A stretch of DNA of 64,000 nucleotides from Planctomycetaceae bacterium (GTDB taxonomy: Bacteria; Planctomycetota; Planctomycetia; Pirellulales; Thermoguttaceae), in NCBI GenBank assembly GCA_009778035.1, contig WRKP01000002.1, positions 43,804 to 107,803 of the forward strand, in the 5' to 3' direction. The notes beneath the pieces are model-generated. The model was not told where the DNA came from. It was given only the letters and a program-made list of their open reading frames with translations, and did not search any database. The position numbers were made by a program, and so were the translations under genes. Positions within the stretch are counted from its first letter, which is position 1; each line of letters opens with the position of its first letter. Shown piece after piece: positions 1 to 8,647 of the stretch.

Positions 1-1
1 C

Positions 2-430
2 CCTTACGATGGGCGAGTTGTTTCTAATTTTATCCGGCAGGCCCTGAAAGGCGAGCCGATTACGATTTTCGGCGATGGTTCGCAGACGCGTTCGTTCTGC
101 TATCGCGATGATTTGGTCGAAGCGATGATCCGAATGATGAATAACGGCGAGGATTTTATCGGGCCGGTCAACATCGGCAATCCGTCGGAATTCACGATAC
201 GTGAACTTGCCGAGATGATTATTCGTTTGGTGGGCAATCCAGCGGTGGGATTGGTTGAAAAGCCGCTTCCCGCCGATGATCCGAAGCAGCGATGTCCTGA
301 CATTTCGTTGGCTCGTGCGAAACTTGGTTGGCAGCCGACTGTTCCGTTGGAGGAGGGTTTGCGTAAGACGATTGATTGGTTCCGTTCGATTGATATGGAG
401 CAGTATCGTCCGCCGACGCCGTGGTATTAG
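2..430 (+). CDS. UDP-glucuronic acid decarboxylase, 3' part
   Basis: The C-terminal 142 residues of an extended short-chain dehydrogenase of the UDP-glucuronate decarboxylase (UXS) type, which makes UDP-xylose for cell-surface glycans. The reading frame is open to the left edge, so the Rossmann fold and YxxxK catalytic part are outside the window. Visible motifs are NFIRQALKG and [17 protein letters not shown], typical of the substrate-binding C-terminal half of UXS and related dTDP-glucose dehydratases. It ends at TAG. UXS is favoured over RmlB by the [11 protein letters not shown] motif, but the two cannot be fully separated on this fragment. Confidence 0.85.
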   Translation, partial: PYDGRVVSNFIRQALKGEPITIFGDGSQTRSFCYRDDLVEAMIRMMNNGEDFIGPVNIGNPSEFTIRELAEMIIRLVGNPAVGLVEKPLPADDPKQRCPDISLARAKLGWQPTVPLEEGLRKTIDWFRSIDMEQYRPPTPWY

Positions 431-488
431 AGTGTGTGAAAAGTTAGGCGGGGGACTGGCGTGCGATGAACGCAGGCACTATGATCCC

Positions 489-517
489 TTGCGGCAACGC
501 AATCATTCTGCTACAAT
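489..517 (+). promoter_or_regulatory. sigma-70 type promoter for the hydrolase gene
   Basis: TTGCGG (489-494), 17-base spacer, TACAAT (512-517). The hydrolase start codon is 34 bases beyond the -10 box. Confidence 0.55.
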
Positions 518-550
518 GCGGGCAGCCCTCCTTCAACCGCTAAACGCACC

Positions 551-1834
551 ATGAAAATGCTTCTTCCCCTGGCATGCCTGTTTATGCTGACGATCACCGT
601 TTCCGGTCAAACAAATGAACCTCCCACGCCAGGCACGCAAACCGCACAAAGCGTTCAACTGGCCGCCAGTACAAGCACCTGGCCCGATGGTCCCGAAGGA
701 TTTATGATGATCGGCGAACCAAGGCCAATTGATGAATCCAAAACCGAAACGGTACACTATTGGCTCTTTTTGCCGGCCAACTACGAAGCCCAAGCCCAAA
801 CCAGCGGCGCTCCGCTCCTGCTCTTCCTGCATGGTCGAGGCGAACGCGGAAACACGCCCGAGGACCTTGCCAAAGTCAAAGTCCACGGCCCGCCAAAACT
901 GCTCGACAATCCCGAATTCGCCAAAAATTTCCCCGCCGTTACCGTTTCGCCGCAGTGCAAAGACGGCTTCGCCTGGTCGCCCGCCCAACTGATGCTCTTG
1001 CTCGACCATATCGAAGCCAACTACAAAATCGACAAGAGCCGGATTTATATTACCGGATTGAGTATGGGCGGTTTCGGCACTTGGATGTGTTTGAATGAAT
1101 CGCCGGGCCGATTTGCAGCGGCGGCTCCCATCTGCGGCGGCGGAAAACCGGACTGGGCAAGCAGGATGCTCCATACGCCTATTTGGGCATTCCACGGCGA
1201 CCGGGATATGATTGTTCCGCTGGCCCTTTCGGAAAATATGGTCGAAGCAATCCGCAGTATCGGCAGAGCAATCCTCGCTGGCGGAAGGGATGTTCTCCTT
1301 ACCGTATACGAAGGTGAGGGACATGATTCCTGGACGCGGACGTACAGTAACCAACTACTGTACGATTGGATGTTCCAGCAATCGTTAAGGTCGGTGGCGT
1401 CGAGGCCGGTGCCGGGGGCTCTATCGGAACCCGCATATTATACATTGTTGGGAATGCCGTTCGGCGAGGCACCAAGGCCGGAGGCATCCGACGTGGCAGC
1501 AGAGCGGATGGTCGAACGACCTCTCCGGGATGGCGAGAAATTTGTTGTATCCACCATACGGAATGAAGAAAGGCAGGTTTTTTCTGCTTCTTTGTTTGTT
1601 CAGCTTCGGAGGAGAGACGCTGTAGCCTTCGATCGGGAACACGATCGGCGAATGAATGAGGTTATTGACCGAATCACAACGATATTGGCTGCAACAACGA
1701 TTGAAGAACGTCAAGAGGTAGGCAATGTAAGCATCAAGGAGAAACTAAAGCGGGGAATCAATGATGTTCTCGGCACGCCTTGGGTGCAGCAGGTGTTCCT
1801 TCGCGATCCCAGTCTTTCGATTGATCGGCTATGA
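551..1834 (+). CDS. secreted alpha/beta hydrolase (predicted peptidase/esterase) with FliL-like C-terminal region
   Basis: 427 residues. It begins with a signal peptide (MKMLLPLACLFMLTITVSG). Residues about 65-280 form an alpha/beta hydrolase of the dienelactone hydrolase/prolyl-oligopeptidase type seen in planctomycete predicted peptidases. The oxyanion region is FLHGRGERG, the nucleophile Ser171 lies in GLSMGGFG, Asp219 in GDRDMIVP and His258 in GEGHDSW. Residues about 320-427 are not part of that fold. They resemble a FliL-like domain (DGEKFVVSTIRNEER, then MNEVIDRITTIL and IKEKLKRGINDVLG, ending in VQQVFLRD). Such domains normally sit at the flagellar stator as separate membrane proteins. 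The hydrolase call is firm; the tail assignment rests on motif resemblance only. The stop TGA lies at the left edge of an A-family repeat. Confidence 0.8.
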   Translation: MKMLLPLACLFMLTITVSGQTNEPPTPGTQTAQSVQLAASTSTWPDGPEGFMMIGEPRPIDESKTETVHYWLFLPANYEAQAQTSGAPLLLFLHGRGERGNTPEDLAKVKVHGPPKLLDNPEFAKNFPAVTVSPQCKDGFAWSPAQLMLLLDHIEANYKIDKSRIYITGLSMGGFGTWMCLNESPGRFAAAAPICGGGKPDWASRMLHTPIWAFHGDRDMIVPLALSENMVEAIRSIGRAILAGGRDVLLTVYEGEGHDSWTRTYSNQLLYDWMFQQSLRSVASRPVPGALSEPAYYTLLGMPFGEAPRPEASDVAAERMVERPLRDGEKFVVSTIRNEERQVFSASLFVQLRRRDAVAFDREHDRRMNEVIDRITTILAATTIEERQEVGNVSIKEKLKRGINDVLGTPWVQQVFLRDPSLSIDRL

Positions 1835-1970
1835 AACGGGACTGGACCTTTTTTCGTCATTCCGGCGAAAGTCGGAACCCAGAAGAACCAACATCGCACG
1901 CAATGCCTAGATCCCGGCTTGCGCCGGGATGACGGTGATTCTGTCCAGTGCAATTTGAAATACGCTCTAA
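1829..1970. repeat. A-family palindromic repeat (MITE-like), copy A1
   Basis: Inner arms GTCATTCCGGCGAAAGTCGG and CCGGCTTGCGCCGGGATGAC, with the right terminus ...TACGCTCTAA. It lies between two convergent genes. The sulfatase-like gene on the minus strand reads through it to its stop. Confidence 0.75.
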
Positions 1971-2966
1971 ATCCTCCAAAACATGCGGACATCGGCCGGC
2001 AACGTCATTGACCTCCCAACGGTCGTCCGGCTTGACATACAGTTCCGTACCGGAAGACTTTCTGTATACAAACCAATCCGGCATGACCGTGACTCCGCCA
2101 GCAATGTGGATCGCTGCATGAAACTCATCCGGCTCGCTCGGCAAGATGTCGTTGGTCAAAAGTTTCCAAACATCGCCAGGTTGCAACAATGCCTGACTGC
2201 GAAAACCTGAATGAAAACCGTCAGGAAAACGGATAAAAAGCGGTAAATGCACATTCTCCCCATATAAATCCTCGTTGGCCCCAATATAACGGTGCTCGCC
2301 CAACGAAAATCCGCGAACCGACATCAGCAACAACACGGTATTCCGGTCAAGTCCCTCTTCCTGCAAAAACGCGAGCAGGCCCGAAAGCGTGTCGTCCAAA
2401 ACGCTCACGCCGCCGGAATACGCCTCCGCTACCGCTTGCCGAACGTCGGGATCAATGTTTTTGCCCGCAATATCAGGCAACGCAATGCCCGAATAAGGAT
2501 CAGGGTCTTCATCAACCTGATAACGCTGCCGATACGAAATGGGAAAGTCCCACGGCCCGCGAAAGCCTTTGAAATGCGCCCAAAAGACAAACGGCTCGTC
2601 CGTTCGCTGCTGCAACAGGTCGGCCAACGTTGCGATATTATGATAAAATTGCGTGCCTTCGATTTTTCGAACGGGATATTTTCGGGATTTTGCCTCCAAT
2701 CGGTGTTTTGCGTCGAATCGGCCTGCGTGTTCGTGCAGAAAAACGCCGGCATCGTCGGTCAGCAAGGTTTTATGATAGTCCGTTGGAAATTGCCAAAGTT
2801 CGTTGAGCGTTGTTGATAGGTCGAGTGAGGCCGCATAGAATCGGTCAAACAGGGCGGATTGGCACGCGAGGGCATCGAGTGTCGGCGTTTGGATCCAGGT
2901 ATTCCCGAACGCACCGATCATCCCGTGTTGCAGTCCGTCGATGGAAAGGCAAAGATAGTTCGGCAT
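1857..2966 (-). CDS. degenerate sulfatase/alkaline-phosphatase-superfamily protein with repeat-encoded tail
   Basis: 369 residues from MPNYLCLSIDGLQHG; the frame is open further upstream, but a start at 2966 avoids overlap with the preceding gene. The fold signature is recognisable: an N-terminal SIDGLQHGMIGAFGN strand, TPTLDALA, a central WAHFKGFRGPW and a C-terminal SLGEHRYIGANEDLYGENVHLPLFIRF. The catalytic C/S-x-P-x-R box is absent (SLDLSTTLNE instead) and the usual metal-binding DHG before SLGEH is replaced by VRG. The protein is therefore probably not an active sulfatase. The last 30 or so residues (from NCTGQNHRHPGASRD) are encoded by repeat A1. It follows the carboxypeptidase-regulatory gene by 34 bases, probably in one transcript. 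Confidence 0.65.
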   Translation of the reverse strand: MPNYLCLSIDGLQHGMIGAFGNTWIQTPTLDALACQSALFDRFYAASLDLSTTLNELWQFPTDYHKTLLTDDAGVFLHEHAGRFDAKHRLEAKSRKYPVRKIEGTQFYHNIATLADLLQQRTDEPFVFWAHFKGFRGPWDFPISYRQRYQVDEDPDPYSGIALPDIAGKNIDPDVRQAVAEAYSGGVSVLDDTLSGLLAFLQEEGLDRNTVLLLMSVRGFSLGEHRYIGANEDLYGENVHLPLFIRFPDGFHSGFRSQALLQPGDVWKLLTNDILPSEPDEFHAAIHIAGGVTVMPDWFVYRKSSGTELYVKPDDRWEVNDVAGRCPHVLEDLERISNCTGQNHRHPGASRDLGIACDVGSSGFRLSPE

Positions 2967-3000
2967 GGGCAAGTTCTGAATGTTGTCGCGACGCACTTTC

Positions 3001-4539
3001 CTACCTTTCCCCTGGTTGTAAATGCAGATCGAGTTTAATTTCGCCTTCATCACCGTTGACCGCGAAATCCGCAATCTGTAAGGAAACGTCGGGATTCACA
3101 TACGACGAAACCGAAATGTCGTATATCCGTCCGACGGCCGGAAGCGAATACTCGTATTTTCCGCCTGAATTCGGCTTGTCTCCATCACTGACCTGCCGAA
3201 CAACCACGCCGTCAGGACAGCCGCCCGGCGGACATTTTTCAAATAGAAAAATCAGGTACTGCTCCGAAGGCGTTCCATCAGGGTTGTAGACCGTTCCATG
3301 CAGCCGGATGCCGTTTCCGAGCACAAAATCCAGCCGCCGTTCCTCAATGCCGTCGCCGACGTCAAACGCAAAAACGCCCGGTGCGGCACCGAGTTCGCTT
3401 TCAACTCCAATATCATATAGTTCCCCCGCCTTGGCCCAAGGAATGCTAAATTCGCCGTTCGCATTGCTCCATTGGATACCGTGTCCACAAAGATTATGCC
3501 GACTGATCGTGATGCCCGACCACGCAACCGGGGTGCCGTCGGCACGTTTCACGGTTCCTTTGACGTTCGCTCGACGCTCCAAAACCAGCGTCGGAATTGC
3601 TTCGGAAGGATCGAAATCGGTCGAAAATTTGTCCGTGTTTCCGAAAAACAGACGGCTGCCGTCCGGCATCAGGACGCCTTCAGCGGGAGGACGTGCGACA
3701 AAATATGTTCGCTCGGAAATCGACGGCACCGTGGCGATTCCTTGAGCGTCAGTTACGGAAAGAATCGGAATCCAGATATTGATACTATCTACGCCAGGCT
3801 TGCGCTGGAGCCAAGCGTTAACTTCGATGCCCGGTATCGGCGTTTGATGTTCGTCAACTACACGAACGGGATACGTTTGCCACGGTATCAGTGTCAGCGA
3901 GAACGGCCCGTCGCTGATACTGCCCGGCGAGGTTTCGCTCCTGAGCCCTCTGCCTTCTTCGGTTTCCACATAGTCCATCCCGAGTTCTGTGTGAACGGCA
4001 AACACTTGATGGAGTGTCCGTATTCCATCTTCGGGATAGGCAAAACGGAAATGACCGTCTTTGTCGGTGTACGTAACACTCGGATAGGGCGTATCCCAAG
4101 TGCCGCCGACCATAGCACCTGCGACGGGAGTGCCGGTTCCGTCGGTAACAGTTCCGGTAATGATTCGGGTTTTTTCCAGCGTGAGCGTGAATTCGGTAAT
4201 CTCCGATATGCCTTCTTTGAGTTTTGGTCTTGCTTCTGCAAGCCGTTCTTTTTCAGGGGAAAAGGCGTAGAGGGGCATTCCCCTGTGGAATCGTTCGGCT
4301 GGAATCGGCAGGACGAATTTTCCGTGTTCATCGGTGCGTTGCCGTCGTTCTGGATTCACAATTTCGGCCAAAGTATGGCCGCCGTAGTAGACTTCGGCAT
4401 CGGCAACGGGTTTGCCAGCATCATCGACGACGGTTCCCTGGAGCAGGATGGTATGAGTTGGTATTTCGGCGAGGAGTGAGGCGGTTGCAACGAGCATCGC
4501 CGAGCCGACGGCGAAAAGGATAGAATGGAACTTTTGCAT
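3001..4539 (-). CDS. secreted carboxypeptidase-regulatory-like domain protein
   Basis: 512 residues with a signal peptide (SILFAVGSAMLVATASLLA). It is built of repeated Ig-like beta-sandwich carboxypeptidase-regulatory (CarboxypepD_reg) domains: GTVVDDAGKPVADAEVYYGG (about 33), GTVTDGTGTPVAGAMVGG (about 130), GTVKRADGTPVAWSGITI (about 330) and GTVYNPDGTPSEQY (about 415). No enzymatic domain is seen. Planctomycetes encode many such extracytoplasmic proteins of unknown role, often anchored or linked to surface complexes. It lies upstream of the sulfatase-like gene on the same strand and may be co-expressed with it. Confidence 0.75.
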   Translation of the reverse strand: MQKFHSILFAVGSAMLVATASLLAEIPTHTILLQGTVVDDAGKPVADAEVYYGGHTLAEIVNPERRQRTDEHGKFVLPIPAERFHRGMPLYAFSPEKERLAEARPKLKEGISEITEFTLTLEKTRIITGTVTDGTGTPVAGAMVGGTWDTPYPSVTYTDKDGHFRFAYPEDGIRTLHQVFAVHTELGMDYVETEEGRGLRSETSPGSISDGPFSLTLIPWQTYPVRVVDEHQTPIPGIEVNAWLQRKPGVDSINIWIPILSVTDAQGIATVPSISERTYFVARPPAEGVLMPDGSRLFFGNTDKFSTDFDPSEAIPTLVLERRANVKGTVKRADGTPVAWSGITISRHNLCGHGIQWSNANGEFSIPWAKAGELYDIGVESELGAAPGVFAFDVGDGIEERRLDFVLGNGIRLHGTVYNPDGTPSEQYLIFLFEKCPPGGCPDGVVVRQVSDGDKPNSGGKYEYSLPAVGRIYDISVSSYVNPDVSLQIADFAVNGDEGEIKLDLHLQPGER

Positions 4540-4639
4540 AGCGGCGGATTGGAGAGGGAAATCCTGGCTTCTCTGATAGCATTATCCTTTTCCGCGTTGC
4601 TTATGGCAAGCCCCCCATTGCCTGATGTGGGAGCCTAAT

Positions 4640-4681
4640 GTGGGATTCCGGCTTGCCGGAGTGACGGCTTCCGAACAAGTC
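4640..4681. repeat. A-family repeat, half copy A2
   Basis: Only the right arm remains: GGGATTCCGGCTTGCCGGAGTGACGG followed by the subtype II terminus CTTCCGAACAAGTC. Confidence 0.55.
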
Positions 4682-4755
4682 AAAGAAGGCGATGCGTAAG
4701 ATCGCCTTTTCAGAGCCCGTGGCGTCTGCCAGGGTGATGATCAATGCTGTAATTA

Positions 4756-5322
4756 TCAATGCAACGGAGCATGCACCTCGCCGCCGCCAACTCGATGGAA
4801 ATGATCTTTGTCAATATAAATCACTTCGACGCCCGACTCCGTCTTGATCTCGTGCGGAACCGGCCAACCCACATGCGTGATTTCCTCAAAATAAACCGTA
4901 CATTTATAGTGAGCATGATGCAACTGCACCGGGCCAACCAAAGGCACCACCCGCGGAGGATCAATATAGTCCGCAATCAGTTCCTTCGTGATTCCCTTGA
5001 CGTTACGCATCGTAACTTCCAAGCCGGGAATGCCGCCGCTGACCGGACGTATCTCTTCCAATGCCCTGATGACTTCATCATCCGACGGAGGGTCAAGTGC
5101 AATATGATTCTCATCCAAAATCGGCGGGAGAATCGCGACCTTGCCGTATCGGGCCTTCTCAAAAGCATGGTCTTCCGCCTTTTGCTGATGAAAGGGACTC
5201 ACCGGAGCGGGAATACTCAAGACTCCAAGTCCAGGACCGTGAACGCCAATGCAGCCGCTCGAGGCGGCAATGGCCACTGCAAGCACCCATGTGCAACCTA
5301 TTGTGTAAATCTTCTTTGTCAT
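4756..5322 (-). CDS. hypothetical lipoprotein
   Basis: 188 residues with a lipoprotein signal: the hydrophobic stretch VLAVAIAASSGC ends in a lipobox cysteine at about residue 24. The mature part is unassigned. It contains ALEEIRPVSGGIPGLEVT and a C-terminal block VGPVQLHHAHYKCTVYFEEI that looks like a beta-rich domain, and ends in a basic, His-containing tail. No homologous family is recognised. It is probably attached to the inner leaflet of the outer membrane or to the cytoplasmic membrane. Confidence 0.65.
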   Translation of the reverse strand: MTKKIYTIGCTWVLAVAIAASSGCIGVHGPGLGVLSIPAPVSPFHQQKAEDHAFEKARYGKVAILPPILDENHIALDPPSDDEVIRALEEIRPVSGGIPGLEVTMRNVKGITKELIADYIDPPRVVPLVGPVQLHHAHYKCTVYFEEITHVGWPVPHEIKTESGVEVIYIDKDHFHRVGGGEVHAPLH

Positions 5323-5400
5323 TTTGCCAATCCTTTGTGTTTTGTGTGCGATTCGGTATTGCTCTTGTATCTATTACGAGATGTCAGTACATTTGCGAGA

Positions 5401-5456
5401 CCGCCCTTGCCGGGCGGAGCATATATTAGCCCAGGGCTTCAGCCCTGGAGAGCCTT
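5401..5456. repeat. B-like palindrome B9
   Basis: A diverged relative of the B repeats: GCCCAGGGCTTCAGCCCTGGAGAGC, able to form a CCAGGGC/GCCCTGG hairpin. It lies downstream of the BON-domain gene and could act as its terminator. Confidence 0.45.
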
Positions 5457-5469
5457 ACGAGGCGAATTA

Positions 5470-6336
5470 TTAGTACGTATACTGTTGCGGTTGTCGGAAC
5501 AGTCCAGAGAACGGGCCTGACGGCGTGCCATCATCGAAATCCAACCACCAATTTCCGTTGTTAAACTCCAGCGTTACTTTGCGCCAGTCCATTGGCACCT
5601 GCGGATAGGGATAAAACGGGCCGATATAGGGCCAAGCCTGCGGCGAATACGCTCTCGGATAGGAAACCTGGGCGTAATTCGGGTAGTTTGCATACGCAGG
5701 CCAAGCATATTCCGGCAGATGCGCTTGGTGATACTGTCCCGCCATCTGACCGTGGTGTGCCTGCTGGTGAGGGGCTGGATGCTGCTGCATCGGCTGAGCA
5801 GGCATTGCATGTTGAACCGGTGCAAATGGAGCACCAACTGCCGGATGCTGACCAGGATGCACGCCGTACGCAGCCGGATAATGCTGTTGCGTGTACTGCG
5901 GCAACGCTGCGCCGGGACCCGTTTGCGGAGCCTGTACCGGCTGTCCTTGTCGAGCGGCAGGAGCGGGTGTTCTGCTCGGAATCGGCGCAGGATCGGTCAA
6001 AGCGGCGACGGGCGGCCTTCGGGCAGGTAACTGGGCTTGCATTGCGGCGGCGGCTTTCGCAGCGGCAACTTGAATCTCGTTACTGACCACGGTAACATTG
6101 ACGCCGGGTATGTTTTGGACATATTCGGCAATTTGTCGCCGCTGATCCTGCGAAACGGCTTCCCCGGCGAGGCCGACTTGTCCGCCTTGATAGGCGACAT
6201 TGATGTCTGCATCGGGAAACTTATTACCGATCGCTTGCGCGATCTTTTCTGCTGCTTCTTGGTTATTCCCGAGAGCAGGGCCGGATGCTTGAACGAGCAT
6301 CGCTATCAAAATAAACGGAATTATGAGCAATCGCAT
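5470..6336 (-). CDS. secreted BON-domain protein with proline/glutamine/histidine-rich tail
   Basis: 288 residues from MRLLIIPFILIAMLVQASG, a clear signal peptide. The start at 6336 is chosen because GGAGGAAATA lies just upstream; the frame is open 53 codons further. Residues about 25-95 form a BON domain (EKIAQAIGNKFPDADINVAYQ, then IAEYVQNIPGVNVTVVSNEI), a phospholipid- or surface-associated fold. The rest is low complexity, rich in Pro, Gln, His, Ala and Tyr. It ends with an aromatic segment (NNGNWWLDFDDGTPSG) that may be a small folded C-terminus. Probably an envelope protein of unknown role. Confidence 0.7.
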   Translation of the reverse strand: MRLLIIPFILIAMLVQASGPALGNNQEAAEKIAQAIGNKFPDADINVAYQGGQVGLAGEAVSQDQRRQIAEYVQNIPGVNVTVVSNEIQVAAAKAAAAMQAQLPARRPPVAALTDPAPIPSRTPAPAARQGQPVQAPQTGPGAALPQYTQQHYPAAYGVHPGQHPAVGAPFAPVQHAMPAQPMQQHPAPHQQAHHGQMAGQYHQAHLPEYAWPAYANYPNYAQVSYPRAYSPQAWPYIGPFYPYPQVPMDWRKVTLEFNNGNWWLDFDDGTPSGPFSGLFRQPQQYTY

Positions 6337-6673
6337 TATTTCCTCCGAACGACTTAACTGATAAAGCACCCTAAAATTTTTAGGTGGACATCCCTGATGG
6401 TGTGCCTTCTCATTCAATCGTCTTGCCGCGAATAGGAACTTCACAAAAAACGAAAAAATGCGCCCCAGGTGCTGACGCTGCAAACTCTTGCGCAAAATCC
6501 GGTCTCTTTATAACGATTATAACGGTTATAGCGATTATAACGACAGAATAATCGGAATTTTCGTTAAATTCCGATTATTCCATATTACCCATATTGACGG
6601 AATAATCCGCATATTCTAAATTGTCGGCATCCTCGTTATTATCCTTATATCCCGAACATTCGGCATAATCGTT
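6337..6673. other. AT-rich region upstream of the first flagellin
   Basis: No gene is seen in these 337 bases. They contain short A/T-rich near-repeats of the form ATAACG-(A/G)TTAT around 6510-6545, then a perfect 15-bp inverted repeat (listed separately), then further AT-rich sequence up to the flagellin start at 6674. This is the likely control region for flagellin expression. No convincing sigma-28 or sigma-54 promoter could be picked out by eye. Confidence 0.5.
6546..6580. promoter_or_regulatory. perfect inverted repeat upstream of flagellin 1
   Basis: GAATAATCGGAATTT (6546-6560), a 5-base loop, then its exact reverse complement (6566-6580). It has no trailing T run, so an operator or mRNA hairpin is as likely as a terminator. 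It lies 94 bases before the flagellin start. Confidence 0.6.
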
Positions 6674-7534
6674 ATGAACATCGTTTTTAATCCCGGCGCA
6701 AACGAATATCGGTCGATTTTGCTCTTCAACCGCATAGGCCTGGAAATTGCCGAAACCGTCCGAAGACTCGAAACGGGCCAGCGAATTATCAGCGGAAAAG
6801 ACGATCCGACGGGTCTTATTTCCCGCGAAATCATGCGGGCCGACATCCGAGGCATCCAGGCTGCCCAACGCTCAACTTCCGCGGCGAATCAAATGCTTTC
6901 CACGGCGGAAAGCGGCCTGTCGAACATCTCCCAAATGCTCATCGGCGACATCAACGACCGAGACGACGGAGGCTTGCTCGGCTTGATTTATGATGATAAC
7001 CTGACGGCGGATGTGAAACGTCAGCAAATTAACGACATTTTGAACATGATAGACGGCACGGTTCGGGCAACGACCTACAACGGCAAGCGGCTGCTCGATG
7101 GTTCGACCGGCGAATTGCTCTTCCAACTCGGTAAAGATGTGCAGGAATCTATGCAATACCGAATGACGATAGCGAATATGACGACGACGCAACTCGGCGG
7201 AGCAAGCGGCACGCTGCACGAATTGCGAACGATAGATTTGGATTCGGAAGACGGCAAGGCACGGGCCTATGCGATTGTCAATGAGGCACACAATGCGACG
7301 ACGGTGCAACGCGGGTCAATCGGTGCCGTGCAAAAGCATGTTTTGGACAGTAATGCCAGAAGTTTGGAGAGTCAGTTGGAAATGGTTTCGGAATCGGAAG
7401 CATTGATTTCCAATGCAGATATGGCATTCGAGTCTTCGCGGCTCAATCGAGCGGAGATCCTTGCCCAATCGACATTGTATTCGATCCTGTATTACCGCAA
7501 TTTCGACCGCCTTTTTGCCAATTTGTTGTTGTAG
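6674..7534 (+). CDS. flagellin 1 (short, D0-D1 type)
   Basis: 286 residues, the filament subunit of the flagellum. The conserved N-terminal coiled coil includes RLETGQRIISGKDDPTGL and ANQMLSTAESGLSNI. The conserved C-terminal helix includes ISNADMAFESSRLNRAEILA and ends in ILYYRNFDRLFANLLL. Almost nothing lies between them apart from a short linker, so this flagellin lacks large surface D2/D3 domains. The N-terminus (MNIVFNPGANEYRS) replaces the common NxxA start. It pairs with a second, clearly different flagellin 105 bases downstream. Confidence 0.9.
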   Translation: MNIVFNPGANEYRSILLFNRIGLEIAETVRRLETGQRIISGKDDPTGLISREIMRADIRGIQAAQRSTSAANQMLSTAESGLSNISQMLIGDINDRDDGGLLGLIYDDNLTADVKRQQINDILNMIDGTVRATTYNGKRLLDGSTGELLFQLGKDVQESMQYRMTIANMTTTQLGGASGTLHELRTIDLDSEDGKARAYAIVNEAHNATTVQRGSIGAVQKHVLDSNARSLESQLEMVSESEALISNADMAFESSRLNRAEILAQSTLYSILYYRNFDRLFANLLL

Positions 7535-7639
7535 ATGCACGCACCCGTTGCTTTTTTCGCCATTTTGCCTAAAATACCTATCATAATCCGTATAACCGGT
7601 ATAACCGGACCTTTTAACCCTTAACCATCCTACGATACC

Positions 7640-8488
7640 ATGACCATTTGGTTCAGCACAAACATCCCGGAAATGCGGGCAATTTCGTCCTTTAACAGGG
7701 CCAGCACAGACATCAGCGAAATACAACAGCGGTTCGCGACGGGGCAGCGAATCAATTCCGGCAGGGATGATCCGGGCGGACTCATCGTGAGGGAAGGACT
7801 CCGAGCGGATATCAAAGGCATTCACGGTTTGCAGGCGGGAATGGGGCAAGCGGAAAACCTGACAAATGTCGCGGCCGGCGGAATGATGAAACTGCTTGAA
7901 CTCATTGCTGGCTCCGACCCGAGCAATCCGTCGGAAGCCAGCCTGCTCGGGGCATTGAATGGAGAGGGGGATGCGGCCGCCAAAAAAGTAATCGCGACAA
8001 ACTTTATGACGCTGTATGATTCGATTGTCGCGTCAACAACGTACAGCGGTGATAAACTCCTGGCTACGACGGACGGTCTGGCCAAGACCTATCAACTTGG
8101 CGGCGGGCAATCGTTGGCGTTCACTCTTCCTGATTTACAGTCAAGCGTTAGTGCTTCGGCGGCAGCCGGTTTGAAAACTGCGATTGAAGCCATTGCCAAT
8201 GACACGACGCTTGCAGCGGCTGTTACAGCGGCGGAAACCTTGCAAACTGCTATCGCGACGCATGTGGGAACGCTTGGCGGCAGTCAGAATGTGATTGCGT
8301 TGAATCAGCGAGCCTTGGATTCGCGATTGGAGTCGTTTGTGGGAGCGGAGGGTCGCATATCCAATGTGGATCTTGCGTGGGAGTCGAGTCGGATGGCTCG
8401 AGCGGAATTATTGGCACAGAATTCGATGAATTCGATCCTTTACAACAGAAATTACGCTGCATTTGCGGTGCGTTCGCTGTTCGGCTAG
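7640..8488 (+). CDS. flagellin 2 (short, D0-D1 type)
   Basis: 282 residues, a second filament subunit. N-terminal RFATGQRINSGRDDPGGLIV and C-terminal ISNVDLAWESSRMARAELLA are the flagellin signature blocks, and it ends in ILYNRNYAAFAVRSLFG. A short alanine/threonine-rich middle (ASAAAGLKTAIEAIAND) replaces D2/D3. It differs from flagellin 1 over most of its length, so the two are old paralogues rather than a recent duplication. It is followed by a B-family hairpin that can serve as terminator. Confidence 0.9.
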   Translation: MTIWFSTNIPEMRAISSFNRASTDISEIQQRFATGQRINSGRDDPGGLIVREGLRADIKGIHGLQAGMGQAENLTNVAAGGMMKLLELIAGSDPSNPSEASLLGALNGEGDAAAKKVIATNFMTLYDSIVASTTYSGDKLLATTDGLAKTYQLGGGQSLAFTLPDLQSSVSASAAAGLKTAIEAIANDTTLAAAVTAAETLQTAIATHVGTLGGSQNVIALNQRALDSRLESFVGAEGRISNVDLAWESSRMARAELLAQNSMNSILYNRNYAAFAVRSLFG

Positions 8489-8497
8489 TGGGCACAC

Positions 8498-8580
8498 GAG
8501 CCGAGGGCGTCAGCCCCCGGGTTTTTCGATATAGATTTTTTCGACGTGGTTCACCCGGGGGCTAACGCCCCCCGGCTCTT
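8498..8580. repeat. B-family palindrome B1
   Basis: Two hairpin halves, GAGCCGAGGGCGTCAGCCCC and CCGGGGGCTAACGCCCCC, with a T-rich centre. Placed after flagellin 2, it probably works as a transcription terminator. Confidence 0.65.
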
Positions 8581-8619
8581 GTGTGAGCGACCCCGGGTTC
8601 GGATCTGCCCTTCCATCCC

Positions 8620-8647
8620 TTGCCAGACTCGCCAAACGGGGTACACT
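8620..8647 (+). promoter_or_regulatory. promoter overlapping the leuA start (leaderless transcript)
   Basis: TTGCCA (8620-8625), 16-base spacer, TACACT (8642-8647), directly followed by ATG at 8648. The expected transcription start falls on the second in-frame ATG at 8654. Confidence 0.6.

Noticed and set aside
533..1354. 273-residue open frame antisense to the hydrolase gene
   Set aside because: Shadow of the real gene on the other strand; no family, no RBS, and the plus-strand protein has clear catalytic motifs.
8546..8647. N-terminal extension of leuA
   Set aside because: It includes the promoter -10 box and B-family repeat sequence; 8648 or 8654 is a better start.
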